Of a stretch of 64,000 nt of DNA, positions 25,366-47,760 are shown in pieces. The stretch lies in the NCBI GenBank assembly GCA_032173965.1, contig CM063290.1, forward strand, positions 8,581,501 through 8,645,500, given 5' to 3'. Both the position numbers and the translations under genes were made by a program. The notes under the pieces were generated by a model, which was given only the letters and a program-made list of their open reading frames with translations, did no database searches and was not told the DNA's origin. Origin of the DNA: Sitta carolinensis. Lineage: Eukaryota; Chordata; Aves; Passeriformes; Sittidae. Position 1 is the first letter of the stretch. Each line of letters opens with the position of its first letter.

Positions 25366-27360
25366 CTGGTTCCTGTCTCTTCCTAGCAGCAGCAGGCACA
25401 AGGCTGTGCCCCTGCATCTCATGGGGAACTTGCAGGCCTTGGCATTGCTGGGGTTGGGGATTTATATTTGGGGATATGGGGTGTGAAAGCCAGTGCCAGG
25501 ATGAAGACACTCCTATGGGTTGTGGGGTGGCACTGGAGAAGAGCAGAGCAGTGTACAGTGCCCACAGCTGGAGCCACAATGCCAAACTCTGCCCATGCTG
25601 GAGGCTGCCAACACAGTGCTTGGGGATAATTCCTGCTAGCACAGGGCATGGTGGCACAAAGAGCATTGCCTGTGGTCCCAATCCCACTGCCACCCATGGA
25701 GGCCCTTGTGCTGCAGCACCCATAACCAGCCACGCACCCAGGGCTGGGCACAGACACCCATGGCTGTGCAGAGCACCCTGTGCGTGCTCTGGGGCAGCAC
25801 AACCCCAGGCACCCCAGTACAGCTGCACAGCTGCACTGGACTAAGGCCTCGTGGAGCCCATGGTAGACCCAACAGTGCCACCTGCCCTTGGATCCCTAAC
25901 GTGGAGGACTGAGGGATCTCCGGCACCATTTGTTTTGTACTGGTATAAACTGGGATCACTGGGACAGTCAGAGCTATACTGGGCTATATTGGTACAGTGC
26001 CAAAGCTGTAGGGAAAGTTACACTGTGCTCTACTGGGATAGCAGTAAGGCGTGGTGACACAACCACAATGCTGTAGTAGGAAAGTGTTAGCCTATACTGG
26101 GGCTGCACCCAAGGTGACACAAGACTGGACTGGAATAGTGGTAGAGAAATAGAAGGATGGCACTGGGGCACACTGGACTGGGACAGAGCCCTGCATGCTT
26201 AGCTGGGTGTCCTGCCCTGCATGCACCCACCTCTGCCAACAGGGTGGCATCACCTGTGGTGGCCTAGCAGTGTGCTGGTGGCCCACAGCCAGGCACGCTG
26301 GTGGCAGTGGGCAGAGCATGTGTCCTGGCACAGGGTTTCCGCTCCGGATGAACATCCCTGCTGCCACGGGGCAGTGCCAGGAGCTGACGAGCGAGGAGGG
26401 AGCTCCGTGCCTGGAGATACAATGAGCGGGCAACCCATTTTGTCACCTCCCTGCCTCAAACTGGTTCATGACGGGCAATGAACCCTCCCAGACTGGCCCA
26501 GGACATATCCCAGCCCCCAGCCCAGCTATCGTCACCCACCCTTGTGGGGTGCCGACGTCAAACTCGAGGGTGGCACCTGGGCAGTAAGAACTAGCCCATT
26601 CCCGATCCTGCAGCCCCATCCCAGCAGTGCCACAGCTCTGGCTTTCCCTGCACCCAGTTCTTGCCACAACGGTGCCATCCTGTGCCCTGGGGAGGAGGGT
26701 GAGCGTGGTGGCCCCACCAGCTGCCTCGGCTGCCCCTGAGCCCGTGGCGGCGGTGAGACAGAGGTCTCGGTAGCCAGCCTGCCATGCCGGAGCGCCTTGC
26801 CCAAGGATTGCCGGTGTCAAGCTCTGCCCGTGCGCCTCTCTGGAGAGGATTGAGCCTCCACTGCCCAGCCAGTTCAGTAACGAAGAGTGGAGCCCACCTC
26901 TCTCCCTGGGGACTGACATTCCCGGGACGCTGAGCAGCATCACGGTAAGGATGAACTCCCTAACAGTTTTGGGGTGGTGAAGTCCCCACAGTGCCCAGGT
27001 GCCCTGCGCCCCTTGGGCATTGACAGGTGTTCCTGTGCCCTTCATGACAAGACAGACCTCAGGCACTCTGTCCCCACCAATCTGTCCTGCAGCCAGGCAT
27101 GGCCATGAGCCTGGACGTGACCATCTGCAGAGCCCCATCACGGTCCTCCCACATCTCACCGAGGGAGCCCACAGGGAAGCAGCGCCCAGCCCCACGCCAG
27201 CCCCTTGTAGTTGTGGGAAGAGGGAGAGCAATGTGTCCCGGGGGAGCTGGCCCGTGGTCACGGCACCCACGCCAGCTTTTACCCTCACCTGCACCCACTG
27301 GTTGCCCACGGGTGCCATCCTGGGCAAAGGCCGCAGTGCACGGGGTCCCGCCATAGGACA
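25366..27360. other. CHRD-CLCN2 intergenic region
   Basis: No coding exon was recognised. A long minus-strand frame (27354-26443) is compositional: it shows no recognisable domain or homology. Part of the interval (25930-26190) is a degenerate ACTGGG-type repeat. The right end grades into the CLCN2 CpG-rich promoter. Confidence 0.5.
25930..26190. repeat. Degenerate ACTGGG/TATACTGG tandem repeat
   Basis: Variants of TACTGGTATAAACTGGGATCACTGGG recur with imperfect spacing (for example near 25940, 25975, 26030 and 26095). I remember similar ACTGGG-based simple arrays as common between avian genes. There is no coding potential. Confidence 0.5.
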
Positions 27361-27594
27361 GTTTCCGGCCGGACTCCCCTTGATCCAGCCGGGCTCTGGG
27401 TGCCAGCGCCGCCGGTGCTGGTACCGGGCGCCGCCGGTGCCGGGCGCTGCCGGCGGAGGCGGAGCGCGGCCGATCCCTCCCCCGGGCAGTGCCCCGGGCC
27501 CGCCCCGCGCGGTCCGGGAGGAGCCGCGGCCGCCGCGGGCACCGGCAGCGGCACCGGCACCGGGACGGCGCGGAGCGGCAGCAGCAGCGGCACC
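27361..27594 (+). promoter_or_regulatory. CLCN2 CpG-rich promoter and 5' UTR
   Basis: A very CpG-dense segment with repeated GCCGGTGCCGG and GGCACCGGCACCGG words precedes the CLCN2 start codon. No TATA box is seen, so the promoter is probably a dispersed CpG-island type. The transcription start cannot be fixed from sequence alone. Confidence 0.5.
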
Positions 27595-39365
<11,771 letters not shown>

Positions 39366-39837
39366 GACCCTTGAGATCCACACCCCTGTGTCCCCAGAAG
39401 TCACAGGGCCCCCTGGCAGGTGCCGGGGGACGCCCTCCCTGAGCCCACTGACACCAGGCTCAGTACAGGAGTGGGCCCCTCAGTACAGTGCCTCTGCCCC
39501 CTCCCTGGGCTGGGGACCAGCCAAGTGCCACCCAGCCAGCCCCTGCTCCCCAGCTACCTGCCAGCTCTTGGGGCTTCCCACTTTGCTACCTCTGTACCCC
39601 CCCAGCCCCTGGTGCCCCCCAAAATGGCCACTGCCCTCACACCCTCCATGAGCACCACAATCGGTGGTCCCTTCTCAGTGTGGCATGGGGCGGAGAGGAG
39701 CATCAGGTTGGGGTGTCCACGGAGCCATGAGTGGGCATTGCCCCCTGTGCTCAGCACCTCACGCCTGGGAACAGGGGGTCCTGCTGCCTCTCTGCCGTGC
39801 ACCTCTCCCCATGTAAATACAGAGATTTTTATATTAA

Positions 39838-39843
39838 TTTAAT
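39838..39843 (-). terminator. Small heat shock gene polyadenylation signal (ATTAAA on minus strand)
   Basis: TTTAAT on the plus strand reads ATTAAA on the minus strand, about 152 nt after the HSPB7-like stop codon. It shares bases with the CLCN2 AATAAA, so the two transcripts should overlap tail-to-tail. The 3' UTR contains three perfect copies of GGGCCAGT (39894-39917, plus-strand reading). Confidence 0.55.
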
Positions 39844-39846
39844 AAA
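39841..39846 (+). terminator. CLCN2 polyadenylation signal (AATAAA)
   Basis: AATAAA lies 475 bp after the CLCN2 stop codon inside a short A/T-rich island. It overlaps, on the opposite strand, the probable signal of the convergent small heat shock gene. Confidence 0.8.
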
Positions 39847-39994
39847 AGGACTTTATAAACAGAGCTGAAGCACTACTGGACTGGAGGTGGAGAGGGCCAG
39901 TGGGCCAGTGGGCCAGTGGGCACCGGCTGAGCTTCACTACAGTGCTGGGGTTGGCATCACTCCGGGCAAGGAGCCTTTTGTCACACAGAGCTGC

Positions 39995-41788
39995 TCACAG
40001 CATGGCCTCGCTGCGGTACAGCAGCTGCGGGGGCTGCCCGGGGCCAGCAGTGGCACGGCGCCGGACGGTGATGACCAGTGTGCCAGTCTCGGTGAGGGTG
40101 CAGCTCACTGACAGTGGGTCCGTGTCCTCGGGCAGCTGACACTTGTGTGTGAAGGTGTCACAGACAGTGCCATCCTCAGCCACCTGCGGGGAGGCAGCAC
40201 CGGCGCAGTAGAACACAGTGTGGCATTCCACAGCACATTCCCAGTTACCCCCGTGCTTCTAATGGGGCAACTCCCCGTCACCCTGGCTCCAGCAGGTTTT
40301 TCATCAGGAAAGAGCCCACTGACTCCAGAGCAATTCCCAGTTACCCCATTGCCAGCAGGAAGCAGGCCCCAGCTGCCCAAATCTTGGCTTGTGGGGTAAA
40401 TTCCAGCTACTCCAGTGCCAGCAGGGACAGTTCCCACTTGCCACCTCCAGCAGGGAAGACAATGGAGCAGGAGTTCCCAGTTGTCCCATTCTCAGTGAGG
40501 ACAGTTCCCAGTTACACCAGTACAGGACAGGTGCAGTAGAGCAGGAGTTACCTGTTGTCCCATCACTAGGGCACAGCTCCCATTTACCCGAGTGCCATCA
40601 AGGGCTATTCCCAGTTACCACCCCATCCCCACCACCTGCAGGAGGAGGTGTCATGGGACAGGACCCCCATTGTGCCATGGCTGCAGGGATGCTGCCCCCT
40701 CAAGTGCCTCACCTTTTCTGCCTGGATGGCAACATGGCAGTTGGAGGTGGTCACCACAATGTCAGAGGGCTCAAACTGGCTGACGTCGGCCACCACTTGG
40801 TAGGTGTCACCCTGGGCACGCACCCAGGTGCCCAGGCTGCAGGGGTACATGGCACCTGGGGACTCTGTGGGCATTGGAGAGCTGCTGGGCATGGGGCCAC
40901 AGTGCCCAGGGGCTGGCCACAGGGGGGTGTGGAGAGTCTGGTGGCACTGGTGGAGGGAGGGCTAAGGATGTGACAGTGGGAGCCTGGGGATAGTGAAGGT
41001 GCTGGGGAATTATGAGGGGAACTGGGCGTCCGGAGTCCCAGGGGTATGGGAGTACTGGGGGCCTGGAGGGGTAGTGAGTGGTCTGGTGGCACCTGAGGTC
41101 ACTGGGAGATTCCAGAGGCACTGGACAACCTGAGAACAGGGGAGTGGCACAGGAGGTGAAGACACTCAGGATGACCAGGAAAGTGTGGTGGGGAGTGGGC
41201 TGAGGGGCAGGAGGACATGGAGTTACTGGGGTGTACAAGAAAGCAGGGGTCTAGCACATCACATCAAAGGATATGGGGCACAAAGGACATACCGGGCTGG
41301 TCTGAGTTGGGGAGGAAAAGCAACGGGGCTGTGGACAAAAGGAGGATCAGAAGGGTCAGGGGAGGAGTCAGTATGGTGGTCCTGGGGAGAGCAGGGACGC
41401 TGGGGTGGGTTATTGGGGACTTACAGTGGGACCATAAAAGCACTTGGGGAGTAAGAGCTGGAAAACAGAGAGCCATGGGGGACCTGGGGGGCAGCTAGGG
41501 ATCCCATCTGAGCCCTCCTAACCTGTGCTGGGGGGAGGGTCCCACGGTGTCCCCAGGCACAGATGAGCTGGATAACCCTTCGGGGGCCATCCCCAAGGTA
41601 GCAGGGCCCCCGCAGCCTAGGGCCCCCCACCCTCTACGCCCAGTACCTGGGTACCCAAACGCCTCCTGTCCCCGTGCCCCGAAGTGTCCGTGGCGCCTGT
41701 CGCCCTCGAAGCGGGGTTCGCCGTGCCCCTGCCCGTAGGCACTGAGGAGCTCGGCCCGGTACGTGGAGGCTGAGCTGAGAGATGCCAT
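39995..41788 (-). CDS. HSPB7-like small heat shock protein
   Basis: This is an alpha-crystallin-domain chaperone-type protein. Three exons join in phase on the minus strand: 41647-41788, 40713-40864 and 39995-40183 (TGA), giving 160 residues. The N-terminus begins [15 protein letters not shown], echoing the 'STFRAE' start of HSPB7. The alpha-crystallin domain spans about residues 60-148 and carries [20 protein letters not shown] and [14 protein letters not shown], signatures I know from HSPB7 and not from HSPB1, 2, 5, 6 or 8. Three exons and a length close to HSPB7 (170) also fit. It lies between CLCN2 and FAM131A, mirroring HSPB7 beside CLCNKA and FAM131C. It could be the gene called hspb12 in fish, or an HSPB7 duplicate. 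Function is unproven; cardiac or muscle expression is a guess from HSPB7. No frame defect is seen. Confidence 0.88.
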
Positions 41789-42030
41789 GGCTGCTGCCCG
41801 TGCCCCCCAGGGCCCTGCCGTGGGGAGGGTCCAGCCACCCGCCAGCCACCACGGCCAGATGCCCATAATTAGGCACCCTGTCCGTAGGAATGCGAGATAA
41901 GGGACGAGGCCTCCGTCACCCTGTGGGGCCGCGGAGGGGGATGCATCCCTGCCACCGCTGGCCTTCCACCCCCCTGGGCCCCTGGGGAAGGAGGTGCCCC
42001 CCCCACCTGCAAGTAGAGGTGCCCGGTGCA
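41789..42030 (-). promoter_or_regulatory. Promoter of the HSPB7-like gene with muscle-type motifs
   Basis: Only about 250 bp separate the start codon from the FAM131A polyadenylation site, so the promoter must be compact or lie within FAM131A. Plus-strand words are an E-box CAGATG (41856-41861), an A/T-rich CCATAATTAGG near a MEF2/CArG type (41863-41873), an M-CAT word AGGAATG (41886-41892) and a GATA word AGATAAG (41895-41901). No canonical heat shock element was noticed. Confidence 0.4.
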
Positions 42031-42047
42031 GCGCTTGCACAATTGAC

Positions 42048-42053
42048 TTTATT
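42048..42053 (-). terminator. FAM131A polyadenylation signal (AATAAA on minus strand)
   Basis: TTTATT on the plus strand reads AATAAA on the minus strand, about 1.54 kb past the FAM131A stop codon. It implies a long GC-rich 3' UTR (about 43592-42030) in which I saw no other gene. Confidence 0.6.
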
Positions 42054-43592
42054 CAAGACCTGGCAGGATGGAGGAGGGGGTGCCATGGTGTGGGCACCCC
42101 ACGGATACTCCACAGGTACCGCCCCAGCCGGGCAGGGGGCTCAGGCAGCTCCCACAGATATGCACACGCGTGCACATGCCCATGCGCTCCCAGGTGTGCC
42201 ATGCACACACACACAGAGCAAAGCCCCCCGCCCCTTCACAGGCACCCCGCACCCCCCAATACCGTGGGGAGCATCCTCTGCCGCCGGGAGCCAGTGGGAG
42301 CGGGTGGCAGGGAGCCATCAGCGCGGTGTTGGGGCTGCTGGCCCCTGCAGCCCCTCGGTGATGTGGGGCAGGGAGGGCCAGCCCCACACCGGGCACCCCG
42401 TGGCAGGGAGGGAGAGCAGGAGCTGTGCCCGGCAGGGGTTGCTGGGGGATGCAGGGGAGCAGAGGTGCAGTGGCTGCTAGGGGACATCCCGGGGCGCAGG
42501 GACAGGGAACAGTGACTGGGCTGGGTGAGGAACAGCATGCAGGGGGAGAGTGGCCCCACGAGAACACGTGCCATGCGGGAAGGGGCGCGCAAGCGTTGGC
42601 AAAAACTGTCATTCCTCCCCCAAACAACGTGCCTGGAACCCCTCACATGGGCTTGGGGGGTCCCCGAGGGGGGGTGCCACCCCCAGCCAGGACGGGGGGC
42701 TGGTCACCCTTCATGTAGGCACTTGGTTCCCTGCTAGGGGTGAGTGACTTGTCGACAGGGACATCAGTCCCATGTCCTGCCCCCTCTCTCCACCCTGCAT
42801 TACCTCATAGCAGACTTGGGGACCCCTGACTGAGCTGACCCCTTGCTGCAGGGCTGGACTGGGGCTGCTCTCATGGTGGCCCAAAGCCCCCAGCCTGAGG
42901 GTCTGCACCCACCTGGCCCTGCAGTCTTCCTGTGTCAGCCCTGTGCACGTACAGAAGTATACAGAGTCCCAGCACCGCAGCACATCCAGAGCCCCCCAGA
43001 ACCCCTGGCACCCCCACAGCACCCCTCCAGCAGCTCCATGCTCCAAGGCAGCAGTTCACAGTTTTAAACTCGGTCCAATAAAAGTTGGCCAGGGAAAGAT
43101 GAGAAAAGCCCTTCCCACACCAAAACCCCCACCACCACCCTGGCTTGGGGTGGTAGAGGCACCACAGGATGCTTGGAGAGTTTCAGCCATGCCATTGGGG
43201 GAGAGGGAACTGTGCCCAAAAGGGGAGCCCAGGGTGGTTGGGGGAGAACATGCGAACAACCAGCCCCAATTATTTAGTCTTGTCAGTTTTTGGGGTCACA
43301 TCTGGGCATCAAGGCAGAGGACAGACCCCTCCCTCCCCCAAGCCCTTCCCTGCGCCCCTTCCCTGCTCTCATGCAAAAATCCAGGAGGGCAACGATGTGG
43401 CCAAGCAGGGCTGGGGCACAGCGGGGGCACACTGGCTGGGGGGGCTGCAGTGGCCCCCGGACCCCTCCTGCACCCGGATAGCGAGGGGGAGCAACGGCAG
43501 GGCCTGTCCCTCACCCAGCGTGGGGTCTGGCCAGAGGGCTTCGGCAGGGGACCTGGACCCCCACCAGGAGAGGCAGGGCACCCCAGGGGGCA

Positions 43593-46500
43593 TCAGGGCT
43601 CTTCGGCCTCCTCTTCCTCCTCCAGCGATGCCACCCCAGAGGAGGCGACGTCAGAGATTTTCCGGCGGAGTGGGAAGTCCTTGCTCAGCACCACTTCGTC
43701 CTCAGTGGGCGAGAGACAGGCTTCGGCGTAGGACACGGAGTAGAGGGAGTCCTGGCACCGGAGCCGTGCCAGGCCCCGCAAGGCACTTTGGCTGGCTGGG
43801 GGCGGCAGCTTGGGCAGCAGCAGGTCCTCACCCCCCAGGGAGCCCAGCAGTTTGGCAGTGAGTTCGGAGGGGGACACCATCTCCAGGCTGCAGAGGCTGG
43901 AGCAGAGAGTCTCAGGGGAGAGGGTGTGCGAGGAGTCACTCTCAGGCTCGCAGGAGCCGTGCCGCACGCCCAGCTGGCACAGGTGGCCCTGCAGCAGGTC
44001 TCGCAGGAGCGCGCTGGCGGGCATCGTGCCTGTCAGCTCTATGGAAAACCAGGATGTCTGGGTCAGTCCAGGCCTGAGGGCACCAGAGATATCAGCTGCC
44101 CCCTGCCCTGTGCCCCATAGGTTGGGAGCAGTCCCGTGCTTGCTTTGCCCACAAAATTGCTGCATGCATAGCACTGGCAACCACTGAAGGAAGAGTAAAA
44201 TGCTCTCTGGCACCATAGAGGTGTTGCACTCAAGGGCTCCCCCATCTCTGTCTCAGGCACTTGTTTGCCAGGGTGCCAGGCTGGGGCACTGCCCTGTATG
44301 GGAGTGGCCAGGTTGGGGAATGTGCCAGGCAGCAGGCATCCCGTTCCTTTAACCCTCAGCAGTGGGACATCCACACCAGCAGTGGGAAAGCTTTCCCACT
44401 CCCCACGGCACTTACCAGTGGGCTGGGAGCTCTCTGTGGAGGGCATGTAGTCCTCATCGTAGGACTCATCATTGGAGTCATCCCCATCCACTGAGGACCA
44501 GGCTCGCAGCTTGGCCTCAGCAATGGCAAACTGCTCCGCCACACCTGGCACAGAACAGGCAGTGATCAAACACAAGCGGGGGGTTGCTCCTGAAATCCCG
44601 CTGCCCTAGCACCTCTATGCCCACAGTGCCAATGGATGGATGGATGGATGGATGGAGACAACCCACCCCACCACTGCTGCCCTGGGCTGCAGTGGGGACC
44701 ATGCCCACTGGCCATGCCCATGGTGCCTACCGGCAGCGAATCGTGCCTCCTGCTCGCCCTCGCTCAGGTGGCAGTAGGAGCTGAAGGCGCTCTCCAGGGC
44801 AGAAGGTGACTCCACTGGCTTACACCAGCCCTTCCACTCGATGAGGTGGGCCACACGGCCCTGTGCCATGGCCGTTGGCTTTGTCACGTGTTCCTTCACC
44901 ACCTGTGAGATGCCTATGGGATGTGCCCCAACATCAGCATGCCCTGGGGCACCCCAAGTCCTCACCAGAGAGACCATAACCCTGTGACCCAACACTCCCT
45001 ACCTCCAATCCATGGGACCTGGCACCCCCATGCCTTCCTCTTGAGTGCCACCAGTAATCTGCTGGGCCCCCCCAAAACTACAGACAGGTGACACCCAGGG
45101 CCCCCCCAAGAGCCCAGACTCCTGACCTCAGGACAACCCGCTTTCCCAGGTGAGCCCCCGGGTGAGCAGTTACCGTGCAGTGAGGAGCGGGCCAGAGCAG
45201 CGATCTCCTGGATGGTCAGTGCGCGCCGTGACTTGGGCAGCATCTCGACAGTGTCCTCAACATTGACCTGCCAGAGTGGGCAGCCTGGTCACAGCCCTGG
45301 CACCATTCCCATTCTGGGAGCCCCACACTCCAGGAGGGGGCTTGGCTCTGCTTGGTCCCCACCCCGAGGGGCCTGGGGTGTTTGTGCACACAGACATTAC
45401 AGGCACATGTGTGTGCAGCAGGATTGTCACAGTGGGGCACGGTCCCACAATGTCAGTGCTCCTGTAGCACTGACACTGTGCACACACCTGCACATGTAAC
45501 CACACGTGCCCACACACACAGGCAGGCACTCAAACACACAAACTGACCATAAACACACACCTGCACACTCACACCTGAACTCCACTGTACACACACATGC
45601 TCCTGCACACTTGTGCGTGCTCACATGTGTACGTGGCCTATGCGAGATGATGTCACACACACGTGCATGCCCTCCCCAGCTTGTGCACACACACGTGCAT
45701 GTGCAAGACCACCATAGCCCAGGTCCCCAGCACCCCCTCCCTGGCAGCACACATCAGGCCAGGACATCCAGTTGTACGTCCCCATTGCTATCCTGGCCAT
45801 GCCAGGCCCTGAGCCCATGGCCACGGGGAAAGCGACGTGGGATTTGGAGGCGCGCAACAAATTGCATTGCCATGGCAACGAGGCACTGTGGACTGATTTC
45901 TCCCAGGATACAGCCCGGCTCATGGCTGACGTCAGAGCAGCCCCGAGCCACTGCGAGCTGGCAGGGCCATGGCCAGGACGGGTGCCCCACCATGGGGTAC
46001 TGGCACATGGCTACCTCAGCCAGGCATGGCTGGGCTCGGCAGTACCTGGAGGAAGTCCTGGCTGTCGAAGGAGGCCTGGCGCACCAGCCGGGCAGTGGGC
46101 GGGCAACACTCAGGGGTGACAGTGCCTTCACCTCCTTCCACTCCACACACAGCGTCGTGTCCACGGCCACTGCAGGAAGAGCCGAGGCCAACCTCAGCAC
46201 CTCCATTTCCCCAGCAGCCCTCTCAGTCCCCCACCCACTGCCCCGGTGGTAGTAGCTTCTTGTCCAGTCTGAGACCAGACACAACTCGTTGCTGCAGCAC
46301 TGGTGACTCATGCCCGGGCAACTCTTCCGCCTGTGTCAGCGGTAACGCACGTCCCCAGCCTGGCACTGGGGACCAGGCGCCTGTCCCAGCTTGGCAGCTA
46401 CTCTGGGAGGGGTGGGGGCAGCTGGACCAGGCTGGACTGGACCAGGTGCTGAGTGTGAAGGGAGACAGCACTGGGCCATACTTGCAGGGGGCTGCTGCTC

Positions 46501-47760
46501 CTCTGCTATCTCCAAAATCCCCTTCTTCCATTCCCTGTCACTGGGTCAGGAGGGAAAGGAGCAAGAAGGGATAGGGTCAGTAAAAGAACCTACAACCATC
46601 TTTTGCCACAGCAGCTTGACATCCTGGCACTGGCACCTCAAATGAATGAGTGCCCACACCCTCAGGCACTGACTCCCAAGCACTGGGGGTCTCCTGTCAA
46701 TGCAGTTGCCGTGAAAGACCAGTCCCAAAGGGGCCAAGAGCCTCATTTCCCCTGCACCAAGGTGGGCCCGGCTGACGTAAACCAGCTGTGAGGTGGGATA
46801 TAGGGAAGCTCAAAAGTGCTGCCTCCCACCCACATTTGAGGGTACACCCTGGCTTCCTTGGGAAATCGCAGAGAGGATCGCCCCCACTCCCAGCTGTGGG
46901 CAGGGGCACCCCGTGGTGACATCCTAGCAACAACACCCCCAGGGCCCCTCCGGCATGTCTGCAACACTCTCAACACTGTCCTAGCCTCCACAAACCCAGC
47001 CTCCAGAACACCTTCTGATCACAGCTCCCATCCCTCCTGCAGCACCCCCAGGACATCTGCAGCACCCCCGCTGCACCCCACTCACTGCAGCAAACCCCAG
47101 CCTCCAGTGGCCCCCTGAACAACCTATCTCTCTCATAGCCACCCCATAACCTCTCAGGACTCTAACTGACACCCCAGTCCCACACTCCTTTCCCAGCCCC
47201 CTTGCACCCTCACCCCCCAGAGCTGCAGCCCAACCTCTCCAATTGCCCTAGCCTCTACACATCCACACCCCCAATATCTCCATGCACTCCCCGGGTCACC
47301 AGCTGCCCGAAAGCAACACCCCCAGCTCCCAAACCCCCATCCATCTATAGCCCCATCACCCTTTATGTACCAAAGTCCTCCAGAGCCCTCAAGCTCTCTG
47401 TATACACAACACAATTAGATACCCCAATTCCCCCTGTGTACCCCCCCACCTCCGTAATTTCCTATATCCTACAGCCCTCACAGCCTCCCGATCCCCATAC
47501 ACCACCACTCCATCCCCTGGATCCCCCTCAGGTCCCTGCTCTCCACCTTCCGATATCCCCCAGCCTCCGTACCTCCCCACATCCCCATCACATCACCTCC
47601 AGCCCCTCGGCCGCCCCCAGCAGCCCCCGCACACCCCCTCCCCATCCTCAAGTTCCCCTAACACCCTCCATGCCCTAGGACCCCCTATTTCCCCAAGTGC
47701 CCGGTCCCATGCCGGTGTCGCTCACCCACCGATGGTGGTTTTGGAGCCGATGCAGCCCAT
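43593..47760 (-). CDS. FAM131A: FAM131A protein
   Basis: FAM131A is a poorly characterised vertebrate protein; I do not assign a biochemical function. Six exons on the minus strand: 47730-47760, 46046-46169, 45174-45267, 44731-44913, 44416-44544 and 43593-44038 (TGA), about 335 residues after repairing one base. The start [10 protein letters not shown] is an N-myristoylation-type motif with an adjacent Cys3, shared with FAM131B and C. Conserved core: [40 protein letters not shown], and [19 protein letters not shown] followed by an acidic stretch. The C-terminus ends in glutamates ([11 protein letters not shown]). Exon 2 changes frame between WKEVKALS and [13 protein letters not shown], within about 46093-46116, consistent with one missing C/G. 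Human isoforms with other first exons exist, so additional starts are possible. Confidence 0.92.
44633..44656. repeat. (TGGA)6 microsatellite in FAM131A intron 4
   Basis: Six perfect TGGA units lie between the exon 4 donor (44731) and the exon 5 acceptor (44544). Confidence 0.9.
45360..45720. repeat. Degenerate CA/TG-rich low-complexity tract in FAM131A intron 2
   Basis: ACACAC, CATGTG and TGCACAC words dominate about 360 bp without strict periodicity. It looks like a decayed (CA)n array between exon 2 and exon 3. Confidence 0.6.

Noticed and set aside
26443..27354. 303-residue open frame on the minus strand between CHRD and CLCN2
   Set aside because: The composition is that of random GC-rich DNA, no domain or homology is recognisable, and its start lies at the CLCN2 promoter. 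It would need transcript evidence.
45360..45720. Possible coding exon in the CA-rich tract of FAM131A
   Set aside because: The frames are translated simple repeats (Thr/His/Cys-rich), and FAM131A splicing is complete without it.
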